From: Bacillus sp. BGMRC 2118
Lineage (GTDB): Bacteria > Bacillota > Bacilli > Bacillales > SA4
DNA: 64,000 bases
Direction of reading: 5' to 3'
Assembly: GCA_008364785.1 (NCBI GenBank)
Contig: VTTJ01000008.1
Coordinates: 186,001-250,000, forward strand
Position 1 is the stretch's first letter, and the number at the start of each line of letters is the position of its first letter. The position numbers were made by a program, and so were the translations under genes. A model generated the notes under the pieces. That model searched no databases. It was not told the DNA's origin and saw only the letters and a program-made list of their open reading frames with translations. Below are positions 55,907 through 64,000 of the stretch, one piece after another.

Positions 55907-57157
55907 ATGAAATGGTATAAGACTTTAGGAAGTTTAGTCATGGCCGCAGCTTTAATTACACCAATGTACTCTACTAGCGTTGGAGCATCTGATGAACAAT
56001 CAGGTAAGCTTCGAGTATTAATTAGTTCTACTAAGGAAAATGTGAAGCAAAATGCAAAAGAAGATTATGGTGTACGTTGGGACTTCAAAGAAAAAGGATT
56101 CTCAACGGAAGTGACGGAGAAGCAATATAAAGCTCTTCAAAAGAATAAGAACTTATCAATTGAGCTAGTTGAAGAAATAACGCTGGATGCTAAGCCTGGA
56201 GGGAATACAGGGAATAGAACTGGTGTACCAAATGATCAAACACCATGGGGAATTGAGGCAATGTATGAGGATCCAAACATTACAGCTACTTCTGGTGGTA
56301 GTGGTGTGAAGGTTGCAGTTCTTGATACAGGCGCAATTAATCACGTTGACTATTCGAGTAATTTAGAACAATGTAAAGATTTTACACAAAGAAAATCCCC
56401 TCTTGTGAACAACTCTTGTAATGATGGGAATGGTCATGGTACACACGTTGCAGGAACAGTGCTAGCAGATGGTGGTTCGGATGGTCAGGGGTTATTTGGG
56501 GTAGCACCGGATGCTAAGCTTTGGGCATATAAAGTACTAAGTGATCGAGGATCAGGCTATTCTGATGACATTGCCTATGCCATTCGTCATGCAGCAGATG
56601 AAGCAAATCGATTAGGTGTAAAAACTGTAATCTCAATGTCGCTAGGTTCAAGTAGCAAGGATTCACTTATTTCAGATGCTGTAACATATGCATATGGAAA
56701 AGGTGTACTTGTTGTAGCAGCAGCTGGTAATAGTGGTCCGAATGCAAACACAATCGGTTACCCAGGAGCACTTGTTGATGCGATTGCTGTTGCAGCATTA
56801 GAAGATGTACAACAAAATGGTACGTATCGAGTTGCCGATTTTTCTTCACGCGGTAATCCAAACACAGATGGTGATTACATCATTCAAGAACGTGATGTGG
56901 AAGTGTCTGCACCAGGACGCGCAATTGAGTCTACTTGGTATGATGGTGGATACAACACAATTAGTGGTACCTCTATGGCAACGCCACATGTATCAGGCTT
57001 AGCTGCCAAGATTTGGGCTGCAAACCCTGGCATGACTGCTTCACAAGTACGTGCGGAACTTCAAAACCGTGCTAAAGCAAACGATATTCTTGGTGGAAAT
57101 GGAGCAGCAGCAGGAGATGACTATGCTTCTGGATACGGTTTCCCAACAGTGAAATAA
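55907..57157 (+). CDS. Secreted subtilisin-like serine protease (S8)
   Basis: A 416-residue preproenzyme: signal peptide (MKWYKTLGSLVMAAALITP region), an I9-like propeptide (about 30-95) and the catalytic domain. The triad is Asp140 in VAVLDTGAI, His177 in NGHGTHVAG and Ser356 in SGTSMATPHVSG; the oxyanion Asn275 is in AAAGNSGPN. Cys156 and Cys171 flank the His region and may form a disulfide, unlike classical subtilisin. There is no C-terminal extension. The ATG at 55907 is used, but an in-frame TTG at 55901 has better spacing to GGAG and would add two residues. Confidence 0.94.
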   Translation: MKWYKTLGSLVMAAALITPMYSTSVGASDEQSGKLRVLISSTKENVKQNAKEDYGVRWDFKEKGFSTEVTEKQYKALQKNKNLSIELVEEITLDAKPGGNTGNRTGVPNDQTPWGIEAMYEDPNITATSGGSGVKVAVLDTGAINHVDYSSNLEQCKDFTQRKSPLVNNSCNDGNGHGTHVAGTVLADGGSDGQGLFGVAPDAKLWAYKVLSDRGSGYSDDIAYAIRHAADEANRLGVKTVISMSLGSSSKDSLISDAVTYAYGKGVLVVAAAGNSGPNANTIGYPGALVDAIAVAALEDVQQNGTYRVADFSSRGNPNTDGDYIIQERDVEVSAPGRAIESTWYDGGYNTISGTSMATPHVSGLAAKIWAANPGMTASQVRAELQNRAKANDILGGNGAAAGDDYASGYGFPTVK

Positions 57158-57221
57158 ATTGAATACAAGAGTTAATACGGATTGACCATCATTTTTAAAA
57201 ATATATATTCCTCCTACTTAC

Positions 57222-57256
57222 ATCCTACTGGAAATTTCCAGTAGGATTCTTTTTTT
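57222..57256 (+). terminator. Terminator of the subtilase gene
   Basis: A perfect 26-nt palindrome (ATCCTACTGGAA / TTCCAGTAGGAT) followed by a T-run. Confidence 0.88.
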
Positions 57257-57290
57257 CGACATTGTGCCAGGCACTTGTCGATTTTTCTTT
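57257..57290 (+). terminator. Second hairpin after the subtilase gene
   Basis: CGACA..GTGCC / GGCAC..TGTCG followed by ATTTTT. The TGTGCCAGGCACT core resembles a short palindrome I recall as dispersed in Bacillus genomes. Confidence 0.5.
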
Positions 57291-57326
57291 ACTTGACTTT
57301 GTAAAAGATTGGTATTAATGTATTAG

Positions 57327-57349
57327 GTGTACTATATAATGTAATACAC
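57327..57349 (+). promoter_or_regulatory. YtrA-type operator around a -10 box
   Basis: GTGTACTA (57327-57334) and TAATACAC (57342-57349) form an inverted repeat with one mismatch around a 7-nt centre that holds a perfect TATAAT (57335-57340). The layout fits autorepression by the GntR/YtrA-family gene 30 nt downstream. The -35 region is poorly conserved. Confidence 0.65.
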
Positions 57350-57379
57350 TTAATTCACTGAAGTGAAAGGAGGATGGCA

Positions 57380-57763
57380 ATGATTCAAATTGATCCTCGT
57401 AGTTCTAGTCCTATTTATGAACAGATAAGTAAACAGATAAAGGAACTTTGCTTCAAAGGAATACTGAAGCCTGGAGAAAAGGTGCCTTCGGTTCGTGAGC
57501 TTTCTTCAATGATCGTCGCAAATCCTAATACAGTCAGTAAGGCCTATAAAGAACTCGAACGAGAAGGAGTCATTGAAACATTAAGAGGTAGGGGAACATT
57601 TGTAACGGAGACTGTTCAAATCAAAATGAATGAGGAGAAGGTTGAAATGTTAAAGGAACAGCTAAAGTCAATTGTGGTGGATGCATTTTATGCGGGGATA
57701 AAAATTGATGATATACAACATTGGATTAAAGAGATAGAGGAAGAGATCGGAGGGAAAAGGTAA
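57380..57763 (+). CDS. GntR family repressor, YtrA type
   Basis: A 127-residue regulator: an N-terminal winged helix with SSPIYEQISKQIKELCF, GEKVPSVRELSSMIVANPNTVSKAY (recognition helix) and REGVIETLRGRGTFV, plus a short helical dimerisation tail. This is the compact YtrA subfamily, which controls ABC transporter operons. The ATG at 57380 lies 6 nt after AAAGGAGG; the ATG at 57374 overlaps the site. The first gene of a five-gene operon; its stop overlaps the next start (TAATG). Confidence 0.9.
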   Translation: MIQIDPRSSSPIYEQISKQIKELCFKGILKPGEKVPSVRELSSMIVANPNTVSKAYKELEREGVIETLRGRGTFVTETVQIKMNEEKVEMLKEQLKSIVVDAFYAGIKIDDIQHWIKEIEEEIGGKR

Positions 57764-58641
57764 TGCTTACGATTCAAAATGTATCAAAGAGAGTTAACGG
57801 AAAAACAGTATTATCTAATATTTCCCTTGAATTTCAGAAAGGTGAGATCTTTGGACTATTAGGTAGAAATGGTTCTGGTAAGACAACCTTGCTTCGCTTA
57901 ATAATGGGTGTGCTCACTCCTGATGAAGGTCAATTTCTGTACAATGAACAACCTCTATTAAAACATCCACATCTGAAGCAAAACGTACAGTTTATGCCAG
58001 TAAGGAATTCCTTTTTTGATAAGTATACTTATAAAGAACTTGTAGGACTTCTTAAGGCGAACTATCCGAACTTTGACGTCACCTATGCAAATGAATTAAT
58101 GAATCGTTACAAATTACCTGAAGATAAAAAATATAGAGAGCTGTCGACCGGACAAAAAAAGCAATTCTCCTTAATTGTTGCGTTTGCATCAAGACCGGAA
58201 GTGATTTTACTTGATGAACCGACAGATGGGATTGATGCTGTAACACGTTATGATATTTTGGAGCTAATGGTAGACGAAGTTGCTTCTCGTGAAACGACGC
58301 TAATTATTACATCTCATCGCCTGGAAGATATTGAACGCATTTGTAATCGAATTGCCTTTTTAGAAGATCAACATATTTCCCAAGTAACCGATTTAGATGA
58401 GCTTAAAGAACAGTTTGTAAAAGTTCAACTCGTGTTCGAAGAGGACGTTGCATTAGCGATTAGAGAAAAGGGTATTCCGATACTTGATTATTCAGGCGTA
58501 TTCTGTACGCTTTTACTGGATAAAGCAAATTTAGATGCGAGAGAATGGCTACATTCATTAAACCCAAAAGTTTGGAATGAAGTACCGGTAAACCTAGAAG
58601 AGGTATTTATTGCGAAGTTTGGAGGGAGACGGAGATGGTAA
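57763..58641 (+). CDS. ABC transporter ATPase, YtrB-like
   Basis: A 292-residue nucleotide-binding subunit, equal in length to B. subtilis YtrB as I recall it. Walker A is GRNGSGKTTLLR, the signature LSTGQKKQ, Walker B VILLDEPTDGID and the H-loop IITSHRLEDIE. The C-terminal extension (about 215-292) is typical of the group. It starts at the GntR stop and overlaps the permease by 7 nt, so it pairs with it. Confidence 0.9.
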   Translation: MLTIQNVSKRVNGKTVLSNISLEFQKGEIFGLLGRNGSGKTTLLRLIMGVLTPDEGQFLYNEQPLLKHPHLKQNVQFMPVRNSFFDKYTYKELVGLLKANYPNFDVTYANELMNRYKLPEDKKYRELSTGQKKQFSLIVAFASRPEVILLDEPTDGIDAVTRYDILELMVDEVASRETTLIITSHRLEDIERICNRIAFLEDQHISQVTDLDELKEQFVKVQLVFEEDVALAIREKGIPILDYSGVFCTLLLDKANLDAREWLHSLNPKVWNEVPVNLEEVFIAKFGGRRRW

Positions 58642-59624
58642 GGAAAGGGTTAGTACAAATGGAGTGGAACCAGCAAAAATGGCCACTAATCGTAAGCTTT
58701 CTGTTTATTACTTTATTTCTACCACTTAATATCTACACGGATTATAAAACTTGGCAGACATACTCGTATACGAATGATCCATTTGAGGTTACATTTGATG
58801 GCAGAATGAGCTTTTATTTGCTTGTAGCAATTGCATTTGCGGTGACAATTGGAATTAGCCAAATCGGAGGAGAACGATCAAAAGGGCACTTGGAGTATTC
58901 CTTCACATTACCGTATTCAAGAGGAGAAATGTTTGTAAGTAAGGTTGTAGTGGGGGTACTTACTCTACTTACTGGTATCATACTTTCGTATTCATTAACA
59001 GGAATGATACTAACGTTTACAAGTGCAAACTCCTTATTCTTTCATGCATTCTTTATTTATATGACATTAGTTGTGTTAATGACTTATGCGTTAATTTTGG
59101 CAGCAGGTAGTTTAACAGGAAATGTCTTTGCACAAGGATTAACGGCATTTAGCGTTGCAGTGTTACCTGTTCTTCTTGCATTTGTTTTATCAATGAATTT
59201 AGATCTAATGAATGAGAGGTTCTTTCATACAAGTCACTTTTACTTTGAACGCATAATGGAACAGGTGGTTAGTTACTCACCGATCTTTTATATCTTCTAT
59301 GGTGGATTTGCGTTCGGACCTATTAATATGGATTTTGTGAATTTATGGGTACCGACTATTTATATATTTATATTTTTCACTATTGGTTATGTAGCTTTCA
59401 CCAAGCAGCCTTATGAACGAAATGGAAACTTCTTTCTATTTGAACAGCTAAATCGTCCAGTCCAATTTCTTGTCATTATTGTTGCCATTTTAGGATTTAG
59501 TGGGTTTGTTTTTTTCTCAACTAACCACTCATTTATCGGCTATTTAATAGGAGCCATTATTGGGGCTGTTATAGGGCTATTCGTCACAAGATTTACGATT
59601 TTTAAGAAAACAAAGCAGGCATAA
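58635..59624 (+). CDS. ABC transporter permease, YtrC/YtrD-like
   Basis: A 329-residue membrane protein with about eight hydrophobic segments, including LIVSFLFITLFLPLNIYT, a conserved-looking GGERSKGHLEYSFTLPYSRGE cytoplasmic loop near residue 75-95, and a C-terminal helix pair IIVAILGFSGFVFF and LIGAIIGAVIGLFVT. The loop is the ABC-2-type coupling pattern. Only one such permease is present, whereas B. subtilis has both YtrC and YtrD. It may form homodimers. Confidence 0.88.
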   Translation: MVRKGLVQMEWNQQKWPLIVSFLFITLFLPLNIYTDYKTWQTYSYTNDPFEVTFDGRMSFYLLVAIAFAVTIGISQIGGERSKGHLEYSFTLPYSRGEMFVSKVVVGVLTLLTGIILSYSLTGMILTFTSANSLFFHAFFIYMTLVVLMTYALILAAGSLTGNVFAQGLTAFSVAVLPVLLAFVLSMNLDLMNERFFHTSHFYFERIMEQVVSYSPIFYIFYGGFAFGPINMDFVNLWVPTIYIFIFFTIGYVAFTKQPYERNGNFFLFEQLNRPVQFLVIIVAILGFSGFVFFSTNHSFIGYLIGAIIGAVIGLFVTRFTIFKKTKQA

Positions 59625-59639
59625 ATCAGGGAGGCATTT

Positions 59640-60338
59640 ATGATAGAAGTTAAACAATTATTCCATTCATTTTTCGTTGGGAAAAAAGATCAGCAAAAAG
59701 AAATTCCTGTCTTAAAAGATATTTCATTAACTGTTCAGCAAGGAGAAATTGTATCTGTTGTAGGAAGAAGCGGATCTGGTAAATCAACATTGTTACATTT
59801 ACTGTCTGGTTATATTCCTCCTGTATCAGGTCAAATATCAATTAAAGGAACAGATGTAACAAAATTTACTGAAAAACAATGGGCTAAATTCAGACTGGAT
59901 CATCTCGGTTTTATTTTTCAAAACTTTCAACTCATACCGAGTCTCACAACTTTTGAAAATGTTGAACTCCCTTTAATACTAAAAGGGCTCTCACCAGAAG
60001 AAAGAAGTAACAGGGTTAAAAAACTATTAACGCGTGTGGGCCTCAATAAGCATATGAATCATTATCCAAATGAATTATCAGGAGGTCAACAGCAACGTGT
60101 TAGTATCGCGAGAGCTCTGATTACAGAGCCGAGTATCATATTAGCAGATGAACCTACGGGAAGTCTTGATACCGAAACAGAACAAGAGATCCTTTCTCTA
60201 ATAAAGGAACTCAATATTGAAAATAATATTACATTCTTTATCATCACACACGATGAAGAGGTAGCATCGTTCAGTCATCGAAAATTTATGTTGAAGGATG
60301 GAGTAATGATGAAAGAAGGTGTTTATCTTGAAGTTTAG
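59640..60338 (+). CDS. ABC transporter ATPase, YtrE/MacB-type
   Basis: A 232-residue ATPase of the MacB/LolD class. Walker A is GRSGSGKSTLLH, the Q-loop FIFQNFQLIPSLT, the signature LSGGQQQRVSIARAL, Walker B IILADEPTGSLD and the H-loop THDEEVASF. GGGAGG lies 7-8 nt before the ATG. It overlaps the FtsX-domain permease that follows and should form a complex with it. Confidence 0.93.
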   Translation: MIEVKQLFHSFFVGKKDQQKEIPVLKDISLTVQQGEIVSVVGRSGSGKSTLLHLLSGYIPPVSGQISIKGTDVTKFTEKQWAKFRLDHLGFIFQNFQLIPSLTTFENVELPLILKGLSPEERSNRVKKLLTRVGLNKHMNHYPNELSGGQQQRVSIARALITEPSIILADEPTGSLDTETEQEILSLIKELNIENNITFFIITHDEEVASFSHRKFMLKDGVMMKEGVYLEV

Positions 60339-61617
60339 GGATCAAGTGAATTTAGTACGAAGGAATATGAAGAAGAACAGACTGAGAGTATTTATGACCA
60401 TCCTCGCAACAACAATGGGGTGCGCATTTCTCATCATGATTGCTTCAGTTGGGTTTGGTATTCATAAGAGTATAACGGAAGAAATAAAAAAGCAGCAAAT
60501 GTTAACTGAAATACAAGTGAATGGATCAGAAGATAAAAATGGTTACAAAGAAGTGACGAAGGAAGATGTTGAAAAAATAAAAAATATAGACGGTGTGAAG
60601 GCGGTTGTTGCTAGGAGCTCTTCTATGGGGCAACTGGAGGCAAACTTTGAAGACCGGAAAAATGAAGTAAATGGTGTTATTACAAATATGGAAGAGGAAA
60701 TAAAAGCGGGAATGATGCTAGATCGAGGAAGGCTACCTGAAAAAGAAAATGAAATAGTTATAGGTTATCATTTTGCCAGCCATCTTTTAACCGAAAAAGA
60801 ACGAACTTCAGAATCCCGAGAAGGAGAGTTAAAAGGATATACAGGTGAACTGCTTAATAAAGAGATCTCTTTTACACTAACTAATGAAATAAACGAGGAA
60901 ACGGTAACGAAGGAATTCACATTTAAGGTAGTAGGAATTACGAAAGAACCATCACGTGATTGGGTAGTAGATACGAATGTTTACGTAGGTGAATCTCTAA
61001 GAGAAGAGTTAATTCCATCAGGCAGTATTCCAGCTGATCTTGAAATGCCTTTATATAATCAAGTAAATGCCTATGCCATAAACATGCAGGCAGTCCAAAG
61101 CGTTACAGACGAACTAAAAGATAACGATTATTTAGTATACTCCGTAACAGAAGAACTTGAACAGTTGAATATGTTTTTCACTGCTTTGAAGGCAGGATTA
61201 ATCTTTGTTGGAACAGTAGCGGTATTAATTGCTTCTATCGGTATTTTTAATACGATGACGATGGCAGTTACAGAGCGCACGCAGGAAATCGGTATTATGA
61301 AAGCGGTCGGTGCAGAGCCCACTATTATTAAGCGCTTATTTTTAATGGAAAGTGCATACATTGGCATTATGGGATCTTTCATTGGAGTCGTCATTTCTTA
61401 TGCCATCAGCATTTTAGCAAATAAATTGATCCCAATTATTATAAACTCCACTACAAATTCAGAGGGGCCAATGGATTTTACTTTTTCCTACATCCCTGTT
61501 TCACTCGTCTTGATTGCAACAGTTATTAGTATAGGAGTTGCCATAATTTCAGGATTAAGACCAGCAATGAAAGCAACAAGTATTAATGTGTTGTCAGCAC
61601 TAAGAAGAGAATTATAA
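60328..61617 (+). CDS. MacB-type permease with FtsX domain, YtrF-like
   Basis: A 429-residue type VII ABC permease: TM1 near residues 20-43, a large extracytoplasmic domain (about 45-285, charged and lysine-rich), then three C-terminal helices of the FtsX domain with GIFNTMTMAVTERTQEIGIMKAVGA, the coupling-helix motif, and IISGLRPAMKATSINVLSALR. MacB-type systems transmit force across the membrane rather than move a substrate through a pore. The TTG at 60328, 7 nt after AAGGTG, is preferred over the GTG at 60319. Last gene of the operon. Confidence 0.9.
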   Translation: MKFRDQVNLVRRNMKKNRLRVFMTILATTMGCAFLIMIASVGFGIHKSITEEIKKQQMLTEIQVNGSEDKNGYKEVTKEDVEKIKNIDGVKAVVARSSSMGQLEANFEDRKNEVNGVITNMEEEIKAGMMLDRGRLPEKENEIVIGYHFASHLLTEKERTSESREGELKGYTGELLNKEISFTLTNEINEETVTKEFTFKVVGITKEPSRDWVVDTNVYVGESLREELIPSGSIPADLEMPLYNQVNAYAINMQAVQSVTDELKDNDYLVYSVTEELEQLNMFFTALKAGLIFVGTVAVLIASIGIFNTMTMAVTERTQEIGIMKAVGAEPTIIKRLFLMESAYIGIMGSFIGVVISYAISILANKLIPIIINSTTNSEGPMDFTFSYIPVSLVLIATVISIGVAIISGLRPAMKATSINVLSALRREL

Positions 61618-61625
61618 GACTGTGT

Positions 61626-61656
61626 AGACCTATTTAAGAAATAGGTCTTTCTTTTA
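61626..61656 (+). terminator. Terminator of the ytr-like operon
   Basis: AGACCTATTT / AAATAGGTCT arms with an AAG loop and a T-rich run. Confidence 0.85.
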
Positions 61657-61794
61657 TGAAAAATGTAACAATTGTGTCTAATTAAACGTTCATTTGTTCT
61701 ATGAATAAATTATTGACTCAAGATACAAAGCGGATAGCGAAGAAGGAGATTACTAGTCAATGAAGAATAGTAGTGATTGTAAGGGAGGGATTCT

Positions 61795-62274
61795 ATGAAC
61801 ACGATTACGATTCATGAAGTGAATGCACACAATTTTAACTCCGTCATAAATCTTAAGTTAGCAGACTTTCAAAAGGATTATATTGCATCAAATGTTTATT
61901 CCATTGCAGAGTCAAAGGTTAATTCATGTTATACGCCTTATTCTATAAATCTAGGAAAAGAGGTTATTGGGTTTGTTATGACAGATTATGATCCGAATCT
62001 TGAGGATCAGAATAAATACTGGATCCCAAGATTTATGATTGATGCTCGCTACCAGGGAAAAGGTTATGGAAAGCAAGGCATGCAAGTTATTCTAAAAGGC
62101 TTATTTACAAATGAAGACTGTTCTTTTGTTCGCTTATCAACTGAACCTTCCAATGTGGCAGCCATTAGATTTTATGAATCTCTCGGTTTTGTTCAAACCG
62201 GCGAACTTCTTGAAGAAACAGAAGTAATCCTGCAACTGAATAAGGAGATGTGGCATTTTGGTGCTAGTTTATAA
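61795..62274 (+). CDS. GNAT N-acetyltransferase, spermine/spermidine (BltD)-like
   Basis: A 159-residue GNAT enzyme. The early FQKDYIASNVYSIAESKV and KEVIGFVMTDYD segments resemble BltD-type polyamine acetyltransferases; the acetyl-CoA loop is RFMIDARYQGKGYGKQGMQ, followed by RLSTEPSNVAAIRFYESLGF. Substrate by resemblance only. A GGGAGGG ribosome binding site. The stop lies inside the next gene (17-nt overlap), so the two are a translational pair. Confidence 0.85.
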   Translation: MNTITIHEVNAHNFNSVINLKLADFQKDYIASNVYSIAESKVNSCYTPYSINLGKEVIGFVMTDYDPNLEDQNKYWIPRFMIDARYQGKGYGKQGMQVILKGLFTNEDCSFVRLSTEPSNVAAIRFYESLGFVQTGELLEETEVILQLNKEMWHFGASL

Positions 62275-62776
62275 GAGAATTCGTGTAATCGGATCAGTTG
62301 CAAGTGGTAAAACTACGTTGTCTAAACAGCTATCTACTAAGTTACATATTCCATATTATGAATTAGATAATGTGGTCTGGAAAAGGACAGCATACGGTGA
62401 TGTTCGTCATACAGATGAAGAACGAGATGCAATGATGCAATCTATTACTCAATCAGAACAATGGATAATTGAAGGAGTGCATAGTGGGGAATGGGTCAAA
62501 TGCAGCTTTGAAAAGGCAGACGTCATTATACTATTAAATCCACACTTTTTTGTTAGGGACGGTAGAATTATTAAACGGTTTATCCGTCAAATGTTTGGAA
62601 TTGAAGGCTCGCATTATAAACCGACAATAGAGATGTTTTTTAAAATGTTTAAATGGAACCGTCAATTTGAAAAGGAATACGAACAACTAGTAGAGCAGTT
62701 AAGTCAATTTGATGATAAGCTTGTGATGATTAGTACGAAACGAGAAGTAAAGAATCTCCTAACGCAATTAAACTAG
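62258..62776 (+). CDS. P-loop kinase-like protein (FlaR/topology-modulator type)
   Basis: A 172-residue nucleotide-binding protein: Walker A in RVIGSVASGKTTLSKQL, an adenylate-kinase-like lid region, EGVHSGEW and FEKADVIILLNP (Walker B-like), and a basic RDGRIIKRFIRQ segment. Such small AAA/kinase-like proteins are annotated as 'topology modulation' or adenylate kinase-like; the substrate is unknown. Start at TTG 62258 (AAGGAG 10 nt upstream), with GTG 62261 as an alternative. Confidence 0.8.
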   Translation: MVLVYKRIRVIGSVASGKTTLSKQLSTKLHIPYYELDNVVWKRTAYGDVRHTDEERDAMMQSITQSEQWIIEGVHSGEWVKCSFEKADVIILLNPHFFVRDGRIIKRFIRQMFGIEGSHYKPTIEMFFKMFKWNRQFEKEYEQLVEQLSQFDDKLVMISTKREVKNLLTQLN

Positions 62777-62962
62777 TTCAGTAGAATAACTGCTTGATTT
62801 TTAAAGAGAAATTTCATTTGGATACGTTTACCATAATATGCATCAACGGTTGGTACATAGGGATTAAAACAGTCAAAAATGCTAGCGGGAAATTTTGGGT
62901 AATGAAAACCTCTTTGCAAACTGATAGTTTAGTAGGTGAGCAAAAAACTAGGAGGTTTTAAC

Positions 62963-63562
62963 ATGAAATGGATGAAAAAACTAGCGATTGCATCAACACT
63001 AACGATTGGATTGTTTGCATTTCAAACACAATTTGCAGATGCTGCATCTTTTACACATACAGTAAAGAGTGGAGAGACATTTTATAAAATAAGCAGCCAT
63101 TATGGCGTACCCACTTCTTCTATTCAACGAATTAACAATAGATACAATTCCGCTTTGTATGCAGGAGAGAAAATTACAATTCCACATATTCCAACTAGCT
63201 ACGAAAGAGATTTACTTGCTAGATTAGTATATGCTGAGGCAAAAGGAGAAACTTATGCAGGGAAAGTAGCTGTAGCAACGGTTGTATTAAATCGTGTAGA
63301 TAGTAAATTATTCCCTAACACGGTTGCAGGTGTTATTACAGAACGCTCAGCTGGTGGGTATTATGCTTTTTCGCCAGTACAAAATGGAACAATTAGTATA
63401 GCAGCTGATGCTGAATCAAAACGTGCTGTTCAAGAAGCATTGATGTATCGCGGGAAAGGTGGACAATCTTTGTACTTCTATAATCCGAAAACTGCTCAAA
63501 GTACTTGGATTTTAACTCGTCCAACCACTGTAAAAATCGGAAATCATGTATTTGCAAAGTAA
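62963..63562 (+). CDS. ykvT: LysM-containing cell wall hydrolase, SleB/CwlJ type (YkvT)
   Basis: A 199-residue secreted wall enzyme: signal peptide (LAIASTLTIGLFAF, cleavage after ADA), a LysM domain (about 32-75, HTVKSGETFYKISSHYGV) and a hydrolase_2 domain (about 82-199) with LLARLVYAEAKGE (candidate catalytic Glu), VAVATVVLNRVD and FSPVQNGTI. The SleB/CwlJ fold cuts glycan strands in spore cortex or cell wall. The ATG at 62963 follows AGGAGG by 7 nt; the longer frame from 62936 is not used. The position after ykvS agrees with B. subtilis ykvT. Confidence 0.9.
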   Translation: MKWMKKLAIASTLTIGLFAFQTQFADAASFTHTVKSGETFYKISSHYGVPTSSIQRINNRYNSALYAGEKITIPHIPTSYERDLLARLVYAEAKGETYAGKVAVATVVLNRVDSKLFPNTVAGVITERSAGGYYAFSPVQNGTISIAADAESKRAVQEALMYRGKGGQSLYFYNPKTAQSTWILTRPTTVKIGNHVFAK

Positions 63563-63563
63563 G

Positions 63564-63591
63564 AAAAGGAGTGGCTAGCCACTCCTTTTTA
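63564..63591. terminator. Bidirectional terminator between ykvT and mgtE
   Basis: Perfect palindrome AAAAGGAGTGGC / GCCACTCCTTTT with T-run and A-rich flank. Confidence 0.88.
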
Positions 63592-63613
63592 CTTGATTAT
63601 AGCAAACAAATTC

Positions 63614-64000
63614 TCACATTAAATGCTTAATAAAAACAGTTGCAATTCCAAAATATGTGAGCATTGAAAAAATATCATTGATCGTTGTAATGAGTGGACC
63701 TGATGCAACTGCCGGGTCAATTTTTAACTTATATAAAACTAACGGTATGATGGTACCGGCTAATGTTCCGATAATGAGAGTTAGAAATAAGGAACTGCCA
63801 ACTACGATTCCGAGAATGAAATCATCCTGCCAAACGTATGCGATTAAGGTAATAAGAATACTACATATAATACCGATAATGAGTCCGACACCAAATTCAC
63901 GCATGACTAGTCTCCAGACTAATGACTTCGTGACATCGCGAGTAACAAGTCCTCTAACGACAACTGCCAGTGATTGTGTTCCTGTATTTCCGGTCATTCC
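63614..64000 (-). CDS. mgtE: Magnesium transporter MgtE, C-terminal part (cut by window edge)
   Basis: A frame open at base 64000 ends at 63614 and encodes the last 128-129 residues of an MgtE-type Mg2+ channel. It shows GMTGNTGTQSLAVVVRGL, the pore-helix signature, and then three transmembrane helices including IDPAVASGPLITTINDIFS, the conserved Mg2+-site helix with its Asp residues. The cytoplasmic N and CBS domains lie outside the window. Confidence 0.93.
   Translation of the reverse strand, partial: GMTGNTGTQSLAVVVRGLVTRDVTKSLVWRLVMREFGVGLIIGIICSILITLIAYVWQDDFILGIVVGSSLFLTLIIGTLAGTIIPLVLYKLKIDPAVASGPLITTINDIFSMLTYFGIATVFIKHLM

Overview
The window is low-GC chromosomal DNA from an endospore-forming member of the Bacillaceae. 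The evidence is AAGGAGG-type ribosome binding sites, frequent TTG/GTG starts, an alpha/beta-type small acid-soluble spore protein, Spo0E-like and KinD/KinE-like phosphorelay genes, CtsR-controlled clpE, and SAM and preQ1-I riboswitches. From memory, the gene order kinE - mtnA/mtnK - mtnU - mtnE - mtnWXBD - ykvA - kinD - mhqR - motB/motA - clpE - queCDEF - ykvS - ykvT follows one B. subtilis 168 region, with many genes inserted between the shared ones. No rRNA, tRNA, CRISPR array, transposase or prophage was seen.

Layout. 1-4.9 kb: truncated B12-binding radical SAM gene, a five-PAS histidine kinase at the kinE position, a DedA membrane protein, a 33-codon ORF and a CheX-like gene. 5.6-13.8 kb: complete methionine salvage locus (mtnKA, mtnU, mtnE, mtnWXBD); mtnKA and mtnWXBD each have a SAM riboswitch. 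14-25 kb: divergent polysaccharide deacetylase, YkvA, Spo0E-like protein, ZIP transporter, PhzF protein, GGDEF-EAL protein, MHYT-domain kinase, fosmidomycin-resistance-type MFS pump and KinD-like kinase. 25-33.5 kb: MhqR-type repressor with its palindromic operator, an unknown membrane protein, motAB, an M3 peptidase, an unknown secreted protein and a HupE/UreJ-like protein. 33.7-40.7 kb: one 2339-residue LPNTA-anchored surface protein with lamin-tail, OB-fold, PHP-hydrolase and 5'-nucleotidase modules. 40.9-50 kb: GGDEF and HD-GYP proteins, clpE with two CtsR boxes, small proteins, an ABC-F ATPase, a 21-codon leader ORF ahead of an MFS pump, and a GNAT pseudogene. 50.3-52.9 kb: preQ1-I riboswitch and queCDEF. 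53-64 kb: ykvS, patatin-like lipase, SASP, subtilase, a YtrABCEF-like ABC operon, a BltD-like acetyltransferase, a small P-loop kinase, YkvT and a truncated mgtE.

Themes. Three histidine kinases with nearly identical H-boxes plus a Spo0E-like phosphatase point to sporulation phosphorelay input. Three c-di-GMP proteins (GGDEF-EAL, GGDEF, HD-GYP) lie within 25 kb, with the motility stator genes between them. Two families of non-coding dispersed repeats occupy most long intergenic gaps: R1 (about 180 bp, at least four copies, GGCT/AGCC ends) and R2 (about 325-440 bp, three copies, inverted-repeat ends around a GC-rich palindromic core).

I did not find an unmistakably new biological system. The items most worth following are the leader ORF with competing pairings before the MFS gene (48.14-48.36 kb), the giant multi-enzyme surface protein, the two repeat families (one copy flanked by a duplicated terminator), and the two secreted or membrane proteins of unknown function. 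All family calls come from reading motifs; no database search was run.
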